A stretch of 24,447 nucleotides of DNA from contig JAGXSQ010000049.1 in assembly GCA_018333395.1 (NCBI GenBank), forward strand, positions 1 to 24,447, in the 5' to 3' direction. The DNA comes from Dethiobacter sp. Lineage in GTDB: Bacteria > Bacillota_D > Dethiobacteria > Dethiobacterales > Dethiobacteraceae. The notes beneath the pieces are model-generated. The model did no database searches and was not told the origin of the DNA. It was given only the letters and a program-made list of their open reading frames with translations. Shown here one piece after another: positions 1 to 8,713 of the stretch (positions are counted from its first letter, which is position 1; each line of letters begins with the position of its first letter). The translations under genes and the position numbers were made by a program.

Positions 1-145
1 CCCCCGCTGGCACCTGCTAGACCTACTTTCCTGAGGCTTCCCTTTCCTCGTCGTTCACCTAGCGCTATTAAGAAGGATTCCGGAATCATACGGAGAATAA
101 CGGCCATATATAAAACACAACCTGAATATTAGGGGGGTGTTTCCG

Positions 146-1204
146 TTGGCGATGACTCGCAGAGAGTTTATTAAAAGTATGTGCCTTGCCGGTGGCGCCG
201 CACTGTTAACGGGCTGTGCACCGGCGGAAGAACCGGGAAGCGATTTGGCCCCGTGGCAGCCTGCCTATGCCAAGCTGGAGTCAGCAGGAAAACTTGCTGA
301 ACGGGTCGAGCGGGCGTACGGGATCTTGGAAGGGTGCACGCTTTGTCCGCGCCGCTGCGGCGTAAATCGCCGCGCGGGACAGAAAGGCTTTTGCCGCGCT
401 CCGGAGAAGGCCATAGTCCACAGCTATAGCCCGCATTTTGGTGAAGAATTACCGCTTGTGGGACGTGGCGGTTCCGGCACCATCTTTTTTTCTAATTGTA
501 ACCTTCGCTGTGTCTTTTGCCAGAACTGGCCCATTGCGCACAAGGGATGGGGCAGTGAGGTGAGCGATGAAGCCCTGGCGGAGATGATGCTTGACCTTCA
601 GCGGAGGGGCTGCCACAACATCAATTTAGTAACTCCCACCCATGTCATGCCGAATATCGTTGGCGCTACACGCATCGCCCTGCAAAAAGGGCTGCACCTG
701 CCTCTGTGCTATAACACCAGCGGTTATGAGAGCCTGGAGAACATAAAGCTACTGGACGGTATAGTTGATATCTATCTGCCGGACATGAAATTTATGGACG
801 GCGCGGAGGCGAGTCGTTACAATTTTGCTGCCGCTTACGACTATCCGGAGAGAGCGCAGGAGACAACCATCGAAATGCATCGCCAGGTTGGCGTTCTAGC
901 CACCGATGAGCGCGGCATAGCCTTGCGCGGGCTGATAGTGCGTCATTTGGTCATGCCCAACCGCATAGCCGGCACCCGGGAGTTCGTCAACTGGGTAGCC
1001 GAGAATCTCCCGACAGATACCTATGTCAACATCATGTCCCAGTACCGGGTCGAATTTAGAGCCTTTGAATTTGAACGTATCGCCCGCGCTATCACTTCCG
1101 AGGAATTTGTGGAGGCGATGGAGTGGGCCGGGGAGGCCGGGTTGACAAATCTTGATGAGCGGTCCGTGGCGCAGCTTGGAATACACCGCCGGAGGATTAG
1201 CTAA
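146..1204 (+). CDS. PflX-like radical SAM protein with Tat/lipoprotein signal
   Basis: This is a radical SAM enzyme of the PflX-like group (COG1313); the substrate is unknown. With the TTG start at 146 the protein has 352 residues. It begins with a twin-arginine motif TRREFIK, a short hydrophobic stretch and a lipobox LTGC (Cys24), so it is predicted to be exported by Tat and lipidated. Then come a four-Cys cluster (Cys64, 67, 71, 83, pattern CxxCxxxC...C) and the radical SAM CxxxCxxC motif (Cys118, 122, 125, in CNLRCVFC). The TTG start is chosen because AGGGGGG at 131-137 lies 8 nt upstream; GTG at 137 overlaps that SD and ATG at 152 is 14 nt away. The gene ends 2 nt from the convergent radical SAM gene. 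An exported radical SAM protein is odd, because SAM and low-potential electrons are cytoplasmic. The family call is firm; function and location are inferred. Confidence 0.85.
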   Translation: MAMTRREFIKSMCLAGGAALLTGCAPAEEPGSDLAPWQPAYAKLESAGKLAERVERAYGILEGCTLCPRRCGVNRRAGQKGFCRAPEKAIVHSYSPHFGEELPLVGRGGSGTIFFSNCNLRCVFCQNWPIAHKGWGSEVSDEALAEMMLDLQRRGCHNINLVTPTHVMPNIVGATRIALQKGLHLPLCYNTSGYESLENIKLLDGIVDIYLPDMKFMDGAEASRYNFAAAYDYPERAQETTIEMHRQVGVLATDERGIALRGLIVRHLVMPNRIAGTREFVNWVAENLPTDTYVNIMSQYRVEFRAFEFERIARAITSEEFVEAMEWAGEAGLTNLDERSVAQLGIHRRRIS

Positions 1205-1206
1205 AA

Positions 1207-2382
1207 TTATGCCCACCTGCCGGGGATAGCTGTACCACAATACTTGCAGCGGCCATTTTCCAGGTGCGTCTCCATAATGACGAAGCCCATCCGCTTAATG
1301 AGCGTCTCTTTACAGCCCGGGCAGAACGTATGCTCACCTTCGTGTCCGGGTACCTTCGCGATATAGACAAATTTGAGGCCCGCGTCGAGAGCGGCCTCCC
1401 GGGCCTGATCGAGTGTGGAAACAGGCGTTCGTGGCAAGGCGGAAAGCTTATATAAGGGATAAAAGCGCGCAAAGTGCACTGGCACGTCCGCTCCCAGTTC
1501 TCTTACAATCCAGGCGCACATGCGGCTTATTATTTTTAAATTATCGTTAAGGGTGGGTATGACTATGTTCGTGATCTCGAGATGGACGTTGGCGTTCCTG
1601 AGCAATTTTAGTGTTCTAAGCACCGGTTCCAGTTCTCCGCCGACAACATCGCGGTAAAACGCCGGGTCAAAGCTCTTCAGGTCGACATTAGCCGCGTCCA
1701 GTTTCCCGCAAAGCTCATGCAGCGGTTCCGGCTGAAGATAGCCGGCCGTGTGTACCAGGTTCATCAGCCCCGCTTCTTTGGCCAGAGCCGCTACCTCTAC
1801 CATATATTCGTAGAAGGCCACCGGCTCGCCGAAGGCATAGCTTATCGCACGCACACCGGCAGTGCGCGCGTGTGCTACCACCGATTCCGGGGACATATCG
1901 TAAGCGTGTACTTCCTCCGGAGCGACTAGAGCCATATCCCAGGCTTCACAAAATTTACAGGCAAGGTTGCATCCGGCTGTGGAAATAGACAGTACCCGGC
2001 TAGCTGGCACCACATGGAAAAAAGGCTTGCGCTCAACAGGATCTTCCTGCACCAAGCTAGGATTGCCATAGACAAGCGTGTATCCGGCCCCTCCCCGGTT
2101 TTCGCGAACTCGGCACAAAGACCTTTCGCCATCCGCCAATTCACACTGTTTGGGGCAGAGTTCGCAACGAATCCGGGCCTGCGCAAGACTGCTAAACCAT
2201 GGTGAGCGTTTGGGCCTGATAAAGCCCTTTTGCGCTACCTGAGGTGACGGTGTTTTTCGGGCCGCCGGCTCCTTCGCGCAACCGGAAACGCCGGCCAGGC
2301 ACAGGGCAGAGATGCTGATGGCGCCGGCTTTCAAGAGCTCCCGCCGGCTCAATCCGCTGGCAGGTGTTTTCATGTCAGACAT
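1207..2382 (-). CDS. AmmeMemoRadiSam-type radical SAM protein with Tat/lipoprotein signal
   Basis: A 391-residue radical SAM protein that resembles the PflA-like enzymes of the AmmeMemoRadiSam group (COG1180); substrate unknown. The order is: Tat motif SRRELLK (12-18), hydrophobic segment, lipobox VSGC (Cys35), N-terminal four-Cys cluster (73, 76, 80, 90), radical SAM CxxxCxxC (Cys138, 142, 145, in CNLACKFC), and a C-terminal zinc-ribbon-like pair of CxxC motifs (354/357 and 379/382), typical of this family. The start ATG has AGGAGG 8 nt upstream. A second in-frame ATG 3 codons later overlaps the TGA of the upstream membrane-protein gene (ATGA), so the two are translationally coupled. No AMMECR1 or MEMO partner gene is in the window. 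As with its convergent neighbour, export of a SAM radical enzyme is unexpected. The family call is firm; the location is predicted only. Confidence 0.87.
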   Translation of the reverse strand: MSDMKTPASGLSRRELLKAGAISISALCLAGVSGCAKEPAARKTPSPQVAQKGFIRPKRSPWFSSLAQARIRCELCPKQCELADGERSLCRVRENRGGAGYTLVYGNPSLVQEDPVERKPFFHVVPASRVLSISTAGCNLACKFCEAWDMALVAPEEVHAYDMSPESVVAHARTAGVRAISYAFGEPVAFYEYMVEVAALAKEAGLMNLVHTAGYLQPEPLHELCGKLDAANVDLKSFDPAFYRDVVGGELEPVLRTLKLLRNANVHLEITNIVIPTLNDNLKIISRMCAWIVRELGADVPVHFARFYPLYKLSALPRTPVSTLDQAREAALDAGLKFVYIAKVPGHEGEHTFCPGCKETLIKRMGFVIMETHLENGRCKYCGTAIPGRWA

Positions 2383-4817
2383 AAATCAGCCCTCCTGGAA
2401 ATTAATAGCACTATAAAAGCCGAGCCGTTTGCCATACCCGCAAAAAGACAGCTGGCAATTATGCCGAAGATGGGTACCAAAACAACACTGGCCAGGGCCG
2501 CACCGATACACGCCCCAAGCAGTTCCGCGCCGTAAGCGGTGCCGGCAGATTTTTCCGCTTGTCTGCTCAGGGTCAGATAGCAGGCCGCCGACAGCGGGAA
2601 ATTGATGCCGTTTACCAGTCCCGTCGCCAAGGTCAGCGCCGAAAACAGCACAAACACCATGGCCGGAGAGGGCACTGCGGCCGCGCCGGGAAGCACGAGG
2701 GCCATCAGGCCGGCCCAGAGCGCGCTCAGCAGTTGGACACCGGCAAGGATCTTTATTGTTGCCTTATCCGCTCCATAGCGGTTGGTGAAAGAAGCTCCCA
2801 AGGCTAACCCGCACATAAAAAAGGCCATAATCAAACCCACTGTTTCATAGATAAACCCAAAGATGCTTTGAAAAGAAGAGAGCAAGGCGATCTGCAGCAC
2901 CATCGCGGAGAGACCGGTCATAAACACCAGATAAAGAACGGCAAAATAGGTACCGGCCCTCTTCCCGCCGCGGCGTGCTGCCATCCGCAGCTTCAATGCC
3001 ACAAGCAGGGGAAGGCCCAAAAGCGGCAGCAGCCACCAGGCTTTTACGTGCAGTAGCCACTCAAAGATTTCCCCGCGACCTGCGCGCGTCAGGTCCTCCC
3101 AGAACATCAGGGTGTAAAAATAGCCTATGGGCCTGAAGTCGGAATTAATGAAGTACCGCTGCTCTACCGGAGGCAGCTCTTTTTCTGTGCGCTCTTGTTC
3201 GTCAACGGGAACGGGGAAAAGAGGTACTGACCCGGGTCCCCTCAAGTGCGCGTCAGAGCTTCGCCCATGGTTCCGAACTACCCAGTTCACCCGCCGCAGT
3301 TGCGCTTCCAGTAAAAGCAAGTGGAAATGATTTACAGAAAACCCTTCCGTCTCGATTTGCCGCTCGCGGTATCTTTCCTGCAGAACTTGCACGTCTAGCG
3401 ATATCTGTTCCGGTGCGTTGGTAGCGAAAAAAAACAGCACTCGCTCTCCTGCCGGAAGAACACGCGAAAAGACACTTCTCAGAGTGTGGTAGATTGTGGC
3501 GTTGCGATTGGCTATGGCGGTCCCTCGTAAATCCGGGGTAGACGTTACAGCTAGGACAAAAACTCCGTCGGGAGCAAGGAGTTCTTTGGCCTCGCGGAAG
3601 AATTCCCTGGTATAGAAACGATTTAAGACTGCTGTGGACGGGTCGGGTACATCCACAATAATCAGGTCATATGTTTCCTTGCTAGTTTTTGCGAAAAGCC
3701 GGCCGTCCGTGTGGATGATGCGCACCCGGGGGTCGGCAAGCACTTCCAGGGTCGCCGGGGAAACATACGGCCGAGCCACGTCAGTCAGTACTTCATCCAG
3801 CTCAATGTAGTCGATCCTTTTTACGGGGTGTTTCGCTATCTCCCTGAGCACACCGCGCAGCCCCCCGCCAATCAGCAGTAGGCGTTCTGGCTTCTCGTGC
3901 TGCACCATGGCGAAGTGGGCAAACGACACGGCCTCCTGTTCTTCCAGGCCGGGAGCGTCCTTTCTGGGACCGGCGGTGCTGAAGATAAGATGTCCGCTTT
4001 GAAAAAAGCTGTACTGGCCTTCGCGTTCCAGCACAGAAATAGTCCCGTACTTTGATTGATATGTTTCTACCAGCCGATGTTGCGGTGAAAAATGGCGCCA
4101 TTTCCTTTGGTAGGCCCAGTCGTCCGCGTACCCTAAAAGAGGAAGGGAGAGAGCGGCAAGCGCCGACAAGCCCAACAGTGCCGGGCGGAGACGCACCGGC
4201 ACATGCTCTGTGTCTGTTCTAGAGTTCCTAGTCATGTACAAAATAGCGCTGAGCATGAATAAACCGGCAAAAACAGCCGATTGGAACGAATTCAAATAGT
4301 GTACCATCAGTAACGCAAACAGCATCCCGCTTAGCGCATTGCCGGCCGCTTCCCCGATATAGGTTTTCCCGGCGCTCGTCGTATCCACGGCCTGGCTGCT
4401 TTCGCGCCATACTTTGGACAGCAGGACAAACTGCACACCGAGCAGCAAGCAGACTGGCGCCATCAACAAGAAACAGGAAATGGCCATATCCAGCAAGGAA
4501 AGATAGGCGCCGGGAAGAACAGGGAAGAACGCGCGCAGCCCTCGTATGAAGAGAATAGTTAGCGGCAGCGCTATTAGTATCCCTGCGGCGCTGAGTGCAA
4601 GCAAGAAGCGGGGGCGATTGCTGCGGCCAACCAGAGCAACGCCCAAGCGGCTGCCCGCTCCAACCCAAGCAAGCCAGGCGGCCAGAATAAGGCCGATGGA
4701 AAGCTCGTTGCCGTGAAAAACCATCAAAAATTCCCGCAAAAACAGGATCTGACCGATTTGGGAAACGATGCCGAGCATGAGCACGGCTAGGAAAGGAGAC
4801 GGGATTTTGCGTATCAT
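2370..4817 (-). CDS. Membrane protein with central spermidine-synthase-like domain
   Basis: An 815-residue fusion: about six or seven N-terminal membrane segments, a soluble SpeE-like Rossmann domain (roughly residues 230-500), and about six or seven C-terminal membrane segments (fused MFS/spermidine-synthase type). The methyltransferase-like core is visible as LLIGGGLRGV, then YIELDE, DPRVRIIHTDGR, IIVDVPDP and LLAPDGVFVL. In true spermidine synthases the first motif is GGGDGG; here the Asp is Leu, whereas the later DxxDP Asp is kept, so aminopropyl transfer to putrescine is doubtful. The ATG at 4817 is preferred because GAGGGG lies 5 nt upstream. An in-frame ATG at 4850 lies inside the putative TATAAT -10 box and would precede the transcription start. 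The 3' end overlaps the radical SAM gene by 13 bp, indicating a two-gene operon. Substrate unknown. Confidence 0.8.
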   Translation of the reverse strand: MIRKIPSPFLAVLMLGIVSQIGQILFLREFLMVFHGNELSIGLILAAWLAWVGAGSRLGVALVGRSNRPRFLLALSAAGILIALPLTILFIRGLRAFFPVLPGAYLSLLDMAISCFLLMAPVCLLLGVQFVLLSKVWRESSQAVDTTSAGKTYIGEAAGNALSGMLFALLMVHYLNSFQSAVFAGLFMLSAILYMTRNSRTDTEHVPVRLRPALLGLSALAALSLPLLGYADDWAYQRKWRHFSPQHRLVETYQSKYGTISVLEREGQYSFFQSGHLIFSTAGPRKDAPGLEEQEAVSFAHFAMVQHEKPERLLLIGGGLRGVLREIAKHPVKRIDYIELDEVLTDVARPYVSPATLEVLADPRVRIIHTDGRLFAKTSKETYDLIIVDVPDPSTAVLNRFYTREFFREAKELLAPDGVFVLAVTSTPDLRGTAIANRNATIYHTLRSVFSRVLPAGERVLFFFATNAPEQISLDVQVLQERYRERQIETEGFSVNHFHLLLLEAQLRRVNWVVRNHGRSSDAHLRGPGSVPLFPVPVDEQERTEKELPPVEQRYFINSDFRPIGYFYTLMFWEDLTRAGRGEIFEWLLHVKAWWLLPLLGLPLLVALKLRMAARRGGKRAGTYFAVLYLVFMTGLSAMVLQIALLSSFQSIFGFIYETVGLIMAFFMCGLALGASFTNRYGADKATIKILAGVQLLSALWAGLMALVLPGAAAVPSPAMVFVLFSALTLATGLVNGINFPLSAACYLTLSRQAEKSAGTAYGAELLGACIGAALASVVLVPIFGIIASCLFAGMANGSAFIVLLISRRADLCLT

Positions 4818-4848
4818 TAAAGCCCCTCTGCCAGCCTTTGATGTCACC

Positions 4849-4877
4849 ATTATAGCACCTTTGGATGGCCTTGGGAA
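4849..4877 (-). promoter_or_regulatory. Putative sigma-A promoter of membrane protein/radical SAM operon
   Basis: On the minus strand, -35 TTCCCA (4872-4877, 4/6), a 17-nt spacer, and an extended -10 TGC-TATAAT (hexamer 4849-4854, perfect). The predicted start near 4842 leaves a leader of about 25 nt containing the SD for the ATG at 4817. It separates this operon from dnaB, which lies upstream on the same strand. Confidence 0.6.
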
Positions 4878-4910
4878 AGGGCCGAAACTCGCAGCAATTC
4901 CTAAGGATGG

Positions 4911-6272
4911 TCAGGCTGTCCGCTGCCCTTCTTTTTCCTGGTCAGGTCTGGTGCTGATATTTAAGAACTTATTATGGTTTTCCTTGAAATATAGCTGCAC
5001 AGTTCCCACCGGTCCGTTACGCTGCTTGGCAATAATTACTTCTGTAAGATGCTTGTTTTCTGCATCCTGGTTGTAGTATCCCTCGCGATAGATAAAGGCC
5101 ACCACATCGGCATTAGCCTCAATGCCGCCAGACTCCAGCAGATCGCTTAAAATCGGTCGCTTTTTATCGCGCTTTTCCACTTCCCGGGAAAGCTGGGAAA
5201 GAGCAATCACCGGTACATTTAATTCTTTGGCCAGCGCTTTCAGGGAGCGGGAAATGGCAGAAATCTCCTGCTGCCTGTTTTCTGGCCGTTCGCTGCCGCG
5301 CATCAACTGCAAGTAGTCGACAAAGACAGCGTTTAATCCCTGCTCCGCTTTCAGTCGACGAGCCTTGGCCCGCATTTCCATGATGGAAAGGGCCGCCGTA
5401 TCGTCAATGAAGAGCGGCGCTGCGGAGAGGGGCCCGGCTGCCCGTGTTAGTTTTGGATAATCTTCATCAGACAAAAAGCCGCGACGCAGGCGGTGGGAGT
5501 CAATTCCGGCCTGGGCACAAAGCATCCGCTGCGCCAGCTGCTCCTTGGACATCTCCAGAGAAAAGATGGCCACGGGCAGCTTTTCGTTGACAGCAACATG
5601 CTGGGCAATATTGAGCGCCAGCGTCGTCTTCCCCATGCTTGGCCGGGCAGCAATAATGATCAGGTCCGCATTTTGCAGACCACAAGTGAGTTGGTCCAAG
5701 CCTGAAAAGCCGGTCGGAACCCCGGTAACGCCTCCTTTGTTGCCCCAGAGCTTGTCAATGCGCTCAAAGGTGTCTTTGAGGACTTCTTTCATGACGGCAA
5801 AACCCTGGGGGCCGGAGCGCCTAGCCACTTCAAAAATGGCCTGTTCCGCCGCATCCAGGATCTCATCCACCTCGCCGGTCGCCTCGAAGCTGCGCGTCAC
5901 AATGCGGGTCGCCGCATTGATCAGCGAACGCAACACGGCTTTTTCGCGCACAATACGCGCGTAGTACGTCACATTAGCAGACGTAGGTACCGCATTGGCC
6001 AGCGTTGTCAGAGCAACTTGTCCCCCGACAGCCTGGAGCGTGTTTCTCTGGCGTAACTCTTCGGCCAAAGTTACCAGGTCTACCGGCTCCCCACGGTCAG
6101 TCAACGCGCAGATGGCTTGAAAAACCTTCTGATGCGCGTCCCGGTAAAAATCAGCGGGCGTTAAGTAGTCGGTGGCAACAATGATGGCCTCTCCATCCAA
6201 CAACATGGAGCCGAGCACCGACTGTTCAGCTTCCAAGTTTTGTGGCGGGAGGCGTTCCAGACCAGCAGTCAT
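4911..6272 (-). CDS. dnaB: Replicative DNA helicase DnaB
   Basis: The hexameric helicase that unwinds DNA at the replication fork (named DnaC in Bacillus subtilis). The protein has 453 residues, the usual length. The N-terminal domain opens with LPPQNLEAEQSVLGSMLLD, the family hallmark. A RecA-like motor follows with Walker A ARPSMGKTT (about 209-217), Walker B VFVDYLQLM, and the downstream ALSQLSREVEKR and ESGGIEANADVV signatures. The ATG has GGAGG 7 nt upstream. It follows lonC by 15 nt and is the last gene of the rpsF-ssb-rpsR-rplI-lonC-dnaB cluster. No hairpin terminator is visible in the 33 nt between its stop and the next promoter. No intein or truncation is seen. Confidence 0.97.
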   Translation of the reverse strand: MTAGLERLPPQNLEAEQSVLGSMLLDGEAIIVATDYLTPADFYRDAHQKVFQAICALTDRGEPVDLVTLAEELRQRNTLQAVGGQVALTTLANAVPTSANVTYYARIVREKAVLRSLINAATRIVTRSFEATGEVDEILDAAEQAIFEVARRSGPQGFAVMKEVLKDTFERIDKLWGNKGGVTGVPTGFSGLDQLTCGLQNADLIIIAARPSMGKTTLALNIAQHVAVNEKLPVAIFSLEMSKEQLAQRMLCAQAGIDSHRLRRGFLSDEDYPKLTRAAGPLSAAPLFIDDTAALSIMEMRAKARRLKAEQGLNAVFVDYLQLMRGSERPENRQQEISAISRSLKALAKELNVPVIALSQLSREVEKRDKKRPILSDLLESGGIEANADVVAFIYREGYYNQDAENKHLTEVIIAKQRNGPVGTVQLYFKENHNKFLNISTRPDQEKEGQRTA

Positions 6273-6287
6273 ACGTCTACCTCCATT

Positions 6288-8237
6288 TTACCTGACATTT
6301 CGGGTGCTTAGGGTCTCGGCTGCGTCCCGAAAAAAATGTGGCAGAGCTTCTTCAACAGTTCCGACAGTTACGATCTGCAGATCCGCAAGCACAGTCGGTA
6401 CATCATCCTTATTTTCTTCCGGCACCAGAACCTTAGTGATTCCCGCCAAACGCGCACCGTAAAGCTTTTCGGCAATCCCGCCCACCGGCCGGACGGCTCC
6501 CTGCAGAGATACCTCGCCGGTAACAGCCACATCCTGAGCCACGGGCCATCCTTTGATGGCGCTAAGTAGCGCCATCACTACTGCCAGACCGGCCGATGGA
6601 CCGTCTATCTGGCCTCCGCCAATAACATTAACGTGCAAGTCATAGTCCTGCAACTCTTCTCCCGTCAGGCGCCGGATGGCGGCGGCCGCATTAAAGACCG
6701 AGTCGCGGGCCATGGTGCCGGCCGTCTCGTTAAAACGAATACTCCCCTTGCCTTTTTCCCGCGCCGGAAAGGCTACCGCTTCGATTTCTAGGACACTGCC
6801 CAAAAAGCCCCTGACCGCCAACCCAAACACTTTTCCGGGCGCTAAGCCGGTAGCGTTTTTCTTCAAAGTATGGGGGGGGAGGCGGGAAGCGCGCAACGTA
6901 TCCAACACCATTTCCCGGGTAATGCTGACCTCTCTCCTCTGATCGCCGTAAGGTTGCCTGAACAGCGCCAAGCCAAAAGCGTCTGCCAGGATATTTACGG
7001 CCTGGCGGCCTTCGGTAGTATATTCGCTGATAACAGAGGAGACTTCCTGTTGAAGTTCCACGCCAAGCTTAGGCGCCGCTTCCGTGACAATACGGCAGAT
7101 GTCCGACGGCGTCAGCGGCTCGAAAAAAACAGCCGTACAACGGGAGCGCAACGCCGGGCTGATATCTTCCGGGGAACGGGTGGTAGCGCCAATAAGCACA
7201 AAATCAGCCGGGGCGCCTTCAGCAAACAGTTTGTGGATATACTTGGGCACTTGGCTGTCCGAAGGATCGTAATAGGCAGAGTCAAAGCAGACCTTTTTAT
7301 CCTCCAGAACCTTTAGCAGCTTACCTTGCAGGTGCAGATCCAGTTCCCCAATTTCATCTATAAAGAGAATGCCGCCATGCGCCTCGGTGACCAGTCCCGG
7401 TTTTGGTTCGGGGACGCCTCCGTCCACCAGTTCCCGCCGGGCTCCCTGATAAATAGGGTCATGGACCGAACCAAGCAGCGGATTAGTCGTCTCCCGCGGA
7501 TCCCAGCGCAAAGTCGTACCGTCAACCTCCACAAACGGCGAATCTGCGGTGAAAGCGGTCTGCGTCAGCTGCTTGGCCGCCTCCAAGGCCAGCCGTGCCG
7601 CCGTCGTTTTGCCCACACCAGGGGGGCCGTAAATGATCATGTGCTGGGGATGGGGCGAAGCCAGCTTCGCCATCAGCGACTGAATGGCCTGCTCCTGCCC
7701 AACAATCTCTGAAAGTGCTTTTGGGCGCAGGATCTCAAGCGCCGAACTGTTTAACTTCCGCCGCTTCATTTTCTCGAGCTGGGCGTATTTTTTCAATGTC
7801 TGTGGGTTTTCCGGGCCGCCTTGCTCTTTTAGCAACTGGCGTTTAATTTCCAGCAGATATTCCTCGTGACGCTCCTGCAGTCGGTCAGCAATCTTGCGCT
7901 CCAGAGACTCCTCCACTGTCCGGCGGGCCATCTGATCCGCCAGCTCGTTGTAAAGGAACTGAAGCGCCTCCGGAATCTCTTCTTCCCGCGGCACGGGAGA
8001 TAGCGTCGGGTTCTCAAAGACAACCCTCTGTAGGCCTAAAACACGCTCTTCTGTTTTGCGGGAACGAAGTAGCGCCAGCGCTTCCAGTTTTCCAGCCTTC
8101 AGAATAAGCTTGTCCGCACCGATCATCCCCGACAAAAGCGCGTAAAACGCACTGACTTCTCGTTTAAGATGCTCCTTGTCTTCCGGTACTTTAGCTTGCT
8201 GTTTAGCTTCTTTTGTTGTCATTAAAGACTTAGCCAT
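6288..8237 (-). CDS. lonC: Lon-family ATP-dependent protease LonC (sporulation-linked)
   Basis: A 649-residue AAA+ protease of the Lon family, closest in layout to LonB/LonC, which are restricted to spore formers. The N-terminal ~170 residues are helical and charged, replacing the LAN domain of LonA. The AAA+ module has Walker A GPPGVGKT (204-211), Walker B LFIDE (291-295), and an insertion after Walker A typical of this branch. The C-terminal proteolytic domain carries the catalytic dyad: Ser548 in DGPSAG and Lys591 in GGIAEKLYGA. The 43-residue spacing equals that of E. coli Lon (Ser679/Lys722). No membrane segment (a LonB feature) is seen, which favours LonC. The ATG has AAGGAG 6 nt upstream. 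It sits between rplI and dnaB, which suggests co-transcription with housekeeping genes. The substrate is unknown; a role in sporulation comes from the family's distribution. Confidence 0.9.
   Translation of the reverse strand: MAKSLMTTKEAKQQAKVPEDKEHLKREVSAFYALLSGMIGADKLILKAGKLEALALLRSRKTEERVLGLQRVVFENPTLSPVPREEEIPEALQFLYNELADQMARRTVEESLERKIADRLQERHEEYLLEIKRQLLKEQGGPENPQTLKKYAQLEKMKRRKLNSSALEILRPKALSEIVGQEQAIQSLMAKLASPHPQHMIIYGPPGVGKTTAARLALEAAKQLTQTAFTADSPFVEVDGTTLRWDPRETTNPLLGSVHDPIYQGARRELVDGGVPEPKPGLVTEAHGGILFIDEIGELDLHLQGKLLKVLEDKKVCFDSAYYDPSDSQVPKYIHKLFAEGAPADFVLIGATTRSPEDISPALRSRCTAVFFEPLTPSDICRIVTEAAPKLGVELQQEVSSVISEYTTEGRQAVNILADAFGLALFRQPYGDQRREVSITREMVLDTLRASRLPPHTLKKNATGLAPGKVFGLAVRGFLGSVLEIEAVAFPAREKGKGSIRFNETAGTMARDSVFNAAAAIRRLTGEELQDYDLHVNVIGGGQIDGPSAGLAVVMALLSAIKGWPVAQDVAVTGEVSLQGAVRPVGGIAEKLYGARLAGITKVLVPEENKDDVPTVLADLQIVTVGTVEEALPHFFRDAAETLSTRNVR
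6910..6923. promoter_or_regulatory. Candidate Noc-binding site inside lonC
   Basis: ATTTCCCGGGTAAT matches the Bacillus subtilis Noc-binding palindrome ATTTCCCGGGAAAT at 13 of 14 positions. A Noc protein with Noc-type DNA-reading residues is encoded at 16815-17669. Binding is inferred. Confidence 0.4.
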
Positions 8238-8255
8238 TTTGCTCTCCTTGTGTTA

Positions 8256-8696
8256 TTAATCTTGCACCAGTATTTCCAAGGTGGCGCTAACCTCGGCGTA
8301 CAGCCTGACGCGCGCCTGATATAAGCCCAGGCTCTTGATCGGTTCTGCAATTTCAATTTTCCGCTTATCCACCTGAAACCCCTTGCCCTCCAGCGCTTTG
8401 GCAATATCCCCGCCAGTGACGGAGCCAAAAAGACGACCGCCCTCCCCGGCACGAACCGTAACTTCCAGCCTTAGTCCGTCCAGACTATGCCGTAGCCTTT
8501 CCGCCTCGGATCGCTCTTTGGCCAGCTTGTCTGCCTGCTGCCTAAGCAACTGCTGCTGCTGTCTGACATTAGCACTGGTAGCTTCCACGGCCAACCCGCG
8601 CGGCAGGAGAAAATTGCGGGCGTAACCCTCAGCCACTTCGCGGACTTCTCCCTTTTTGCCAAGCCCCTTTATCTCCTGTGATAAGATGACTTTCAT
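8256..8696 (-). CDS. rplI: 50S ribosomal protein L9
   Basis: A 146-residue ribosomal protein of the large subunit (usual length about 148). The N-terminal rRNA-binding domain reads [20 protein letters not shown] and continues with a [13 protein letters not shown] signature. A long helical connector (about 40-75, rich in Gln, Arg and Glu) leads to the C-terminal domain with [16 protein letters not shown]. The ATG at 8696 is chosen over an upstream in-frame codon because the family starts at MKVIL and GGAGG lies just upstream. It follows a 176-nt gap from rpsR that holds three hairpins. Confidence 0.96.
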   Translation of the reverse strand: MKVILSQEIKGLGKKGEVREVAEGYARNFLLPRGLAVEATSANVRQQQQLLRQQADKLAKERSEAERLRHSLDGLRLEVTVRAGEGGRLFGSVTGGDIAKALEGKGFQVDKRKIEIAEPIKSLGLYQARVRLYAEVSATLEILVQD

Positions 8697-8713
8697 CGCT
8701 GTTCCTCCATCGC

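Noticed and set aside
3226..3240. Palindrome around ACCCGGGT in the membrane-protein gene as a Noc site
   Set aside because: Flanks do not match the ATTT/AAAT arms; only the CCCGGG core is shared, which is frequent in this GC-rich sequence.
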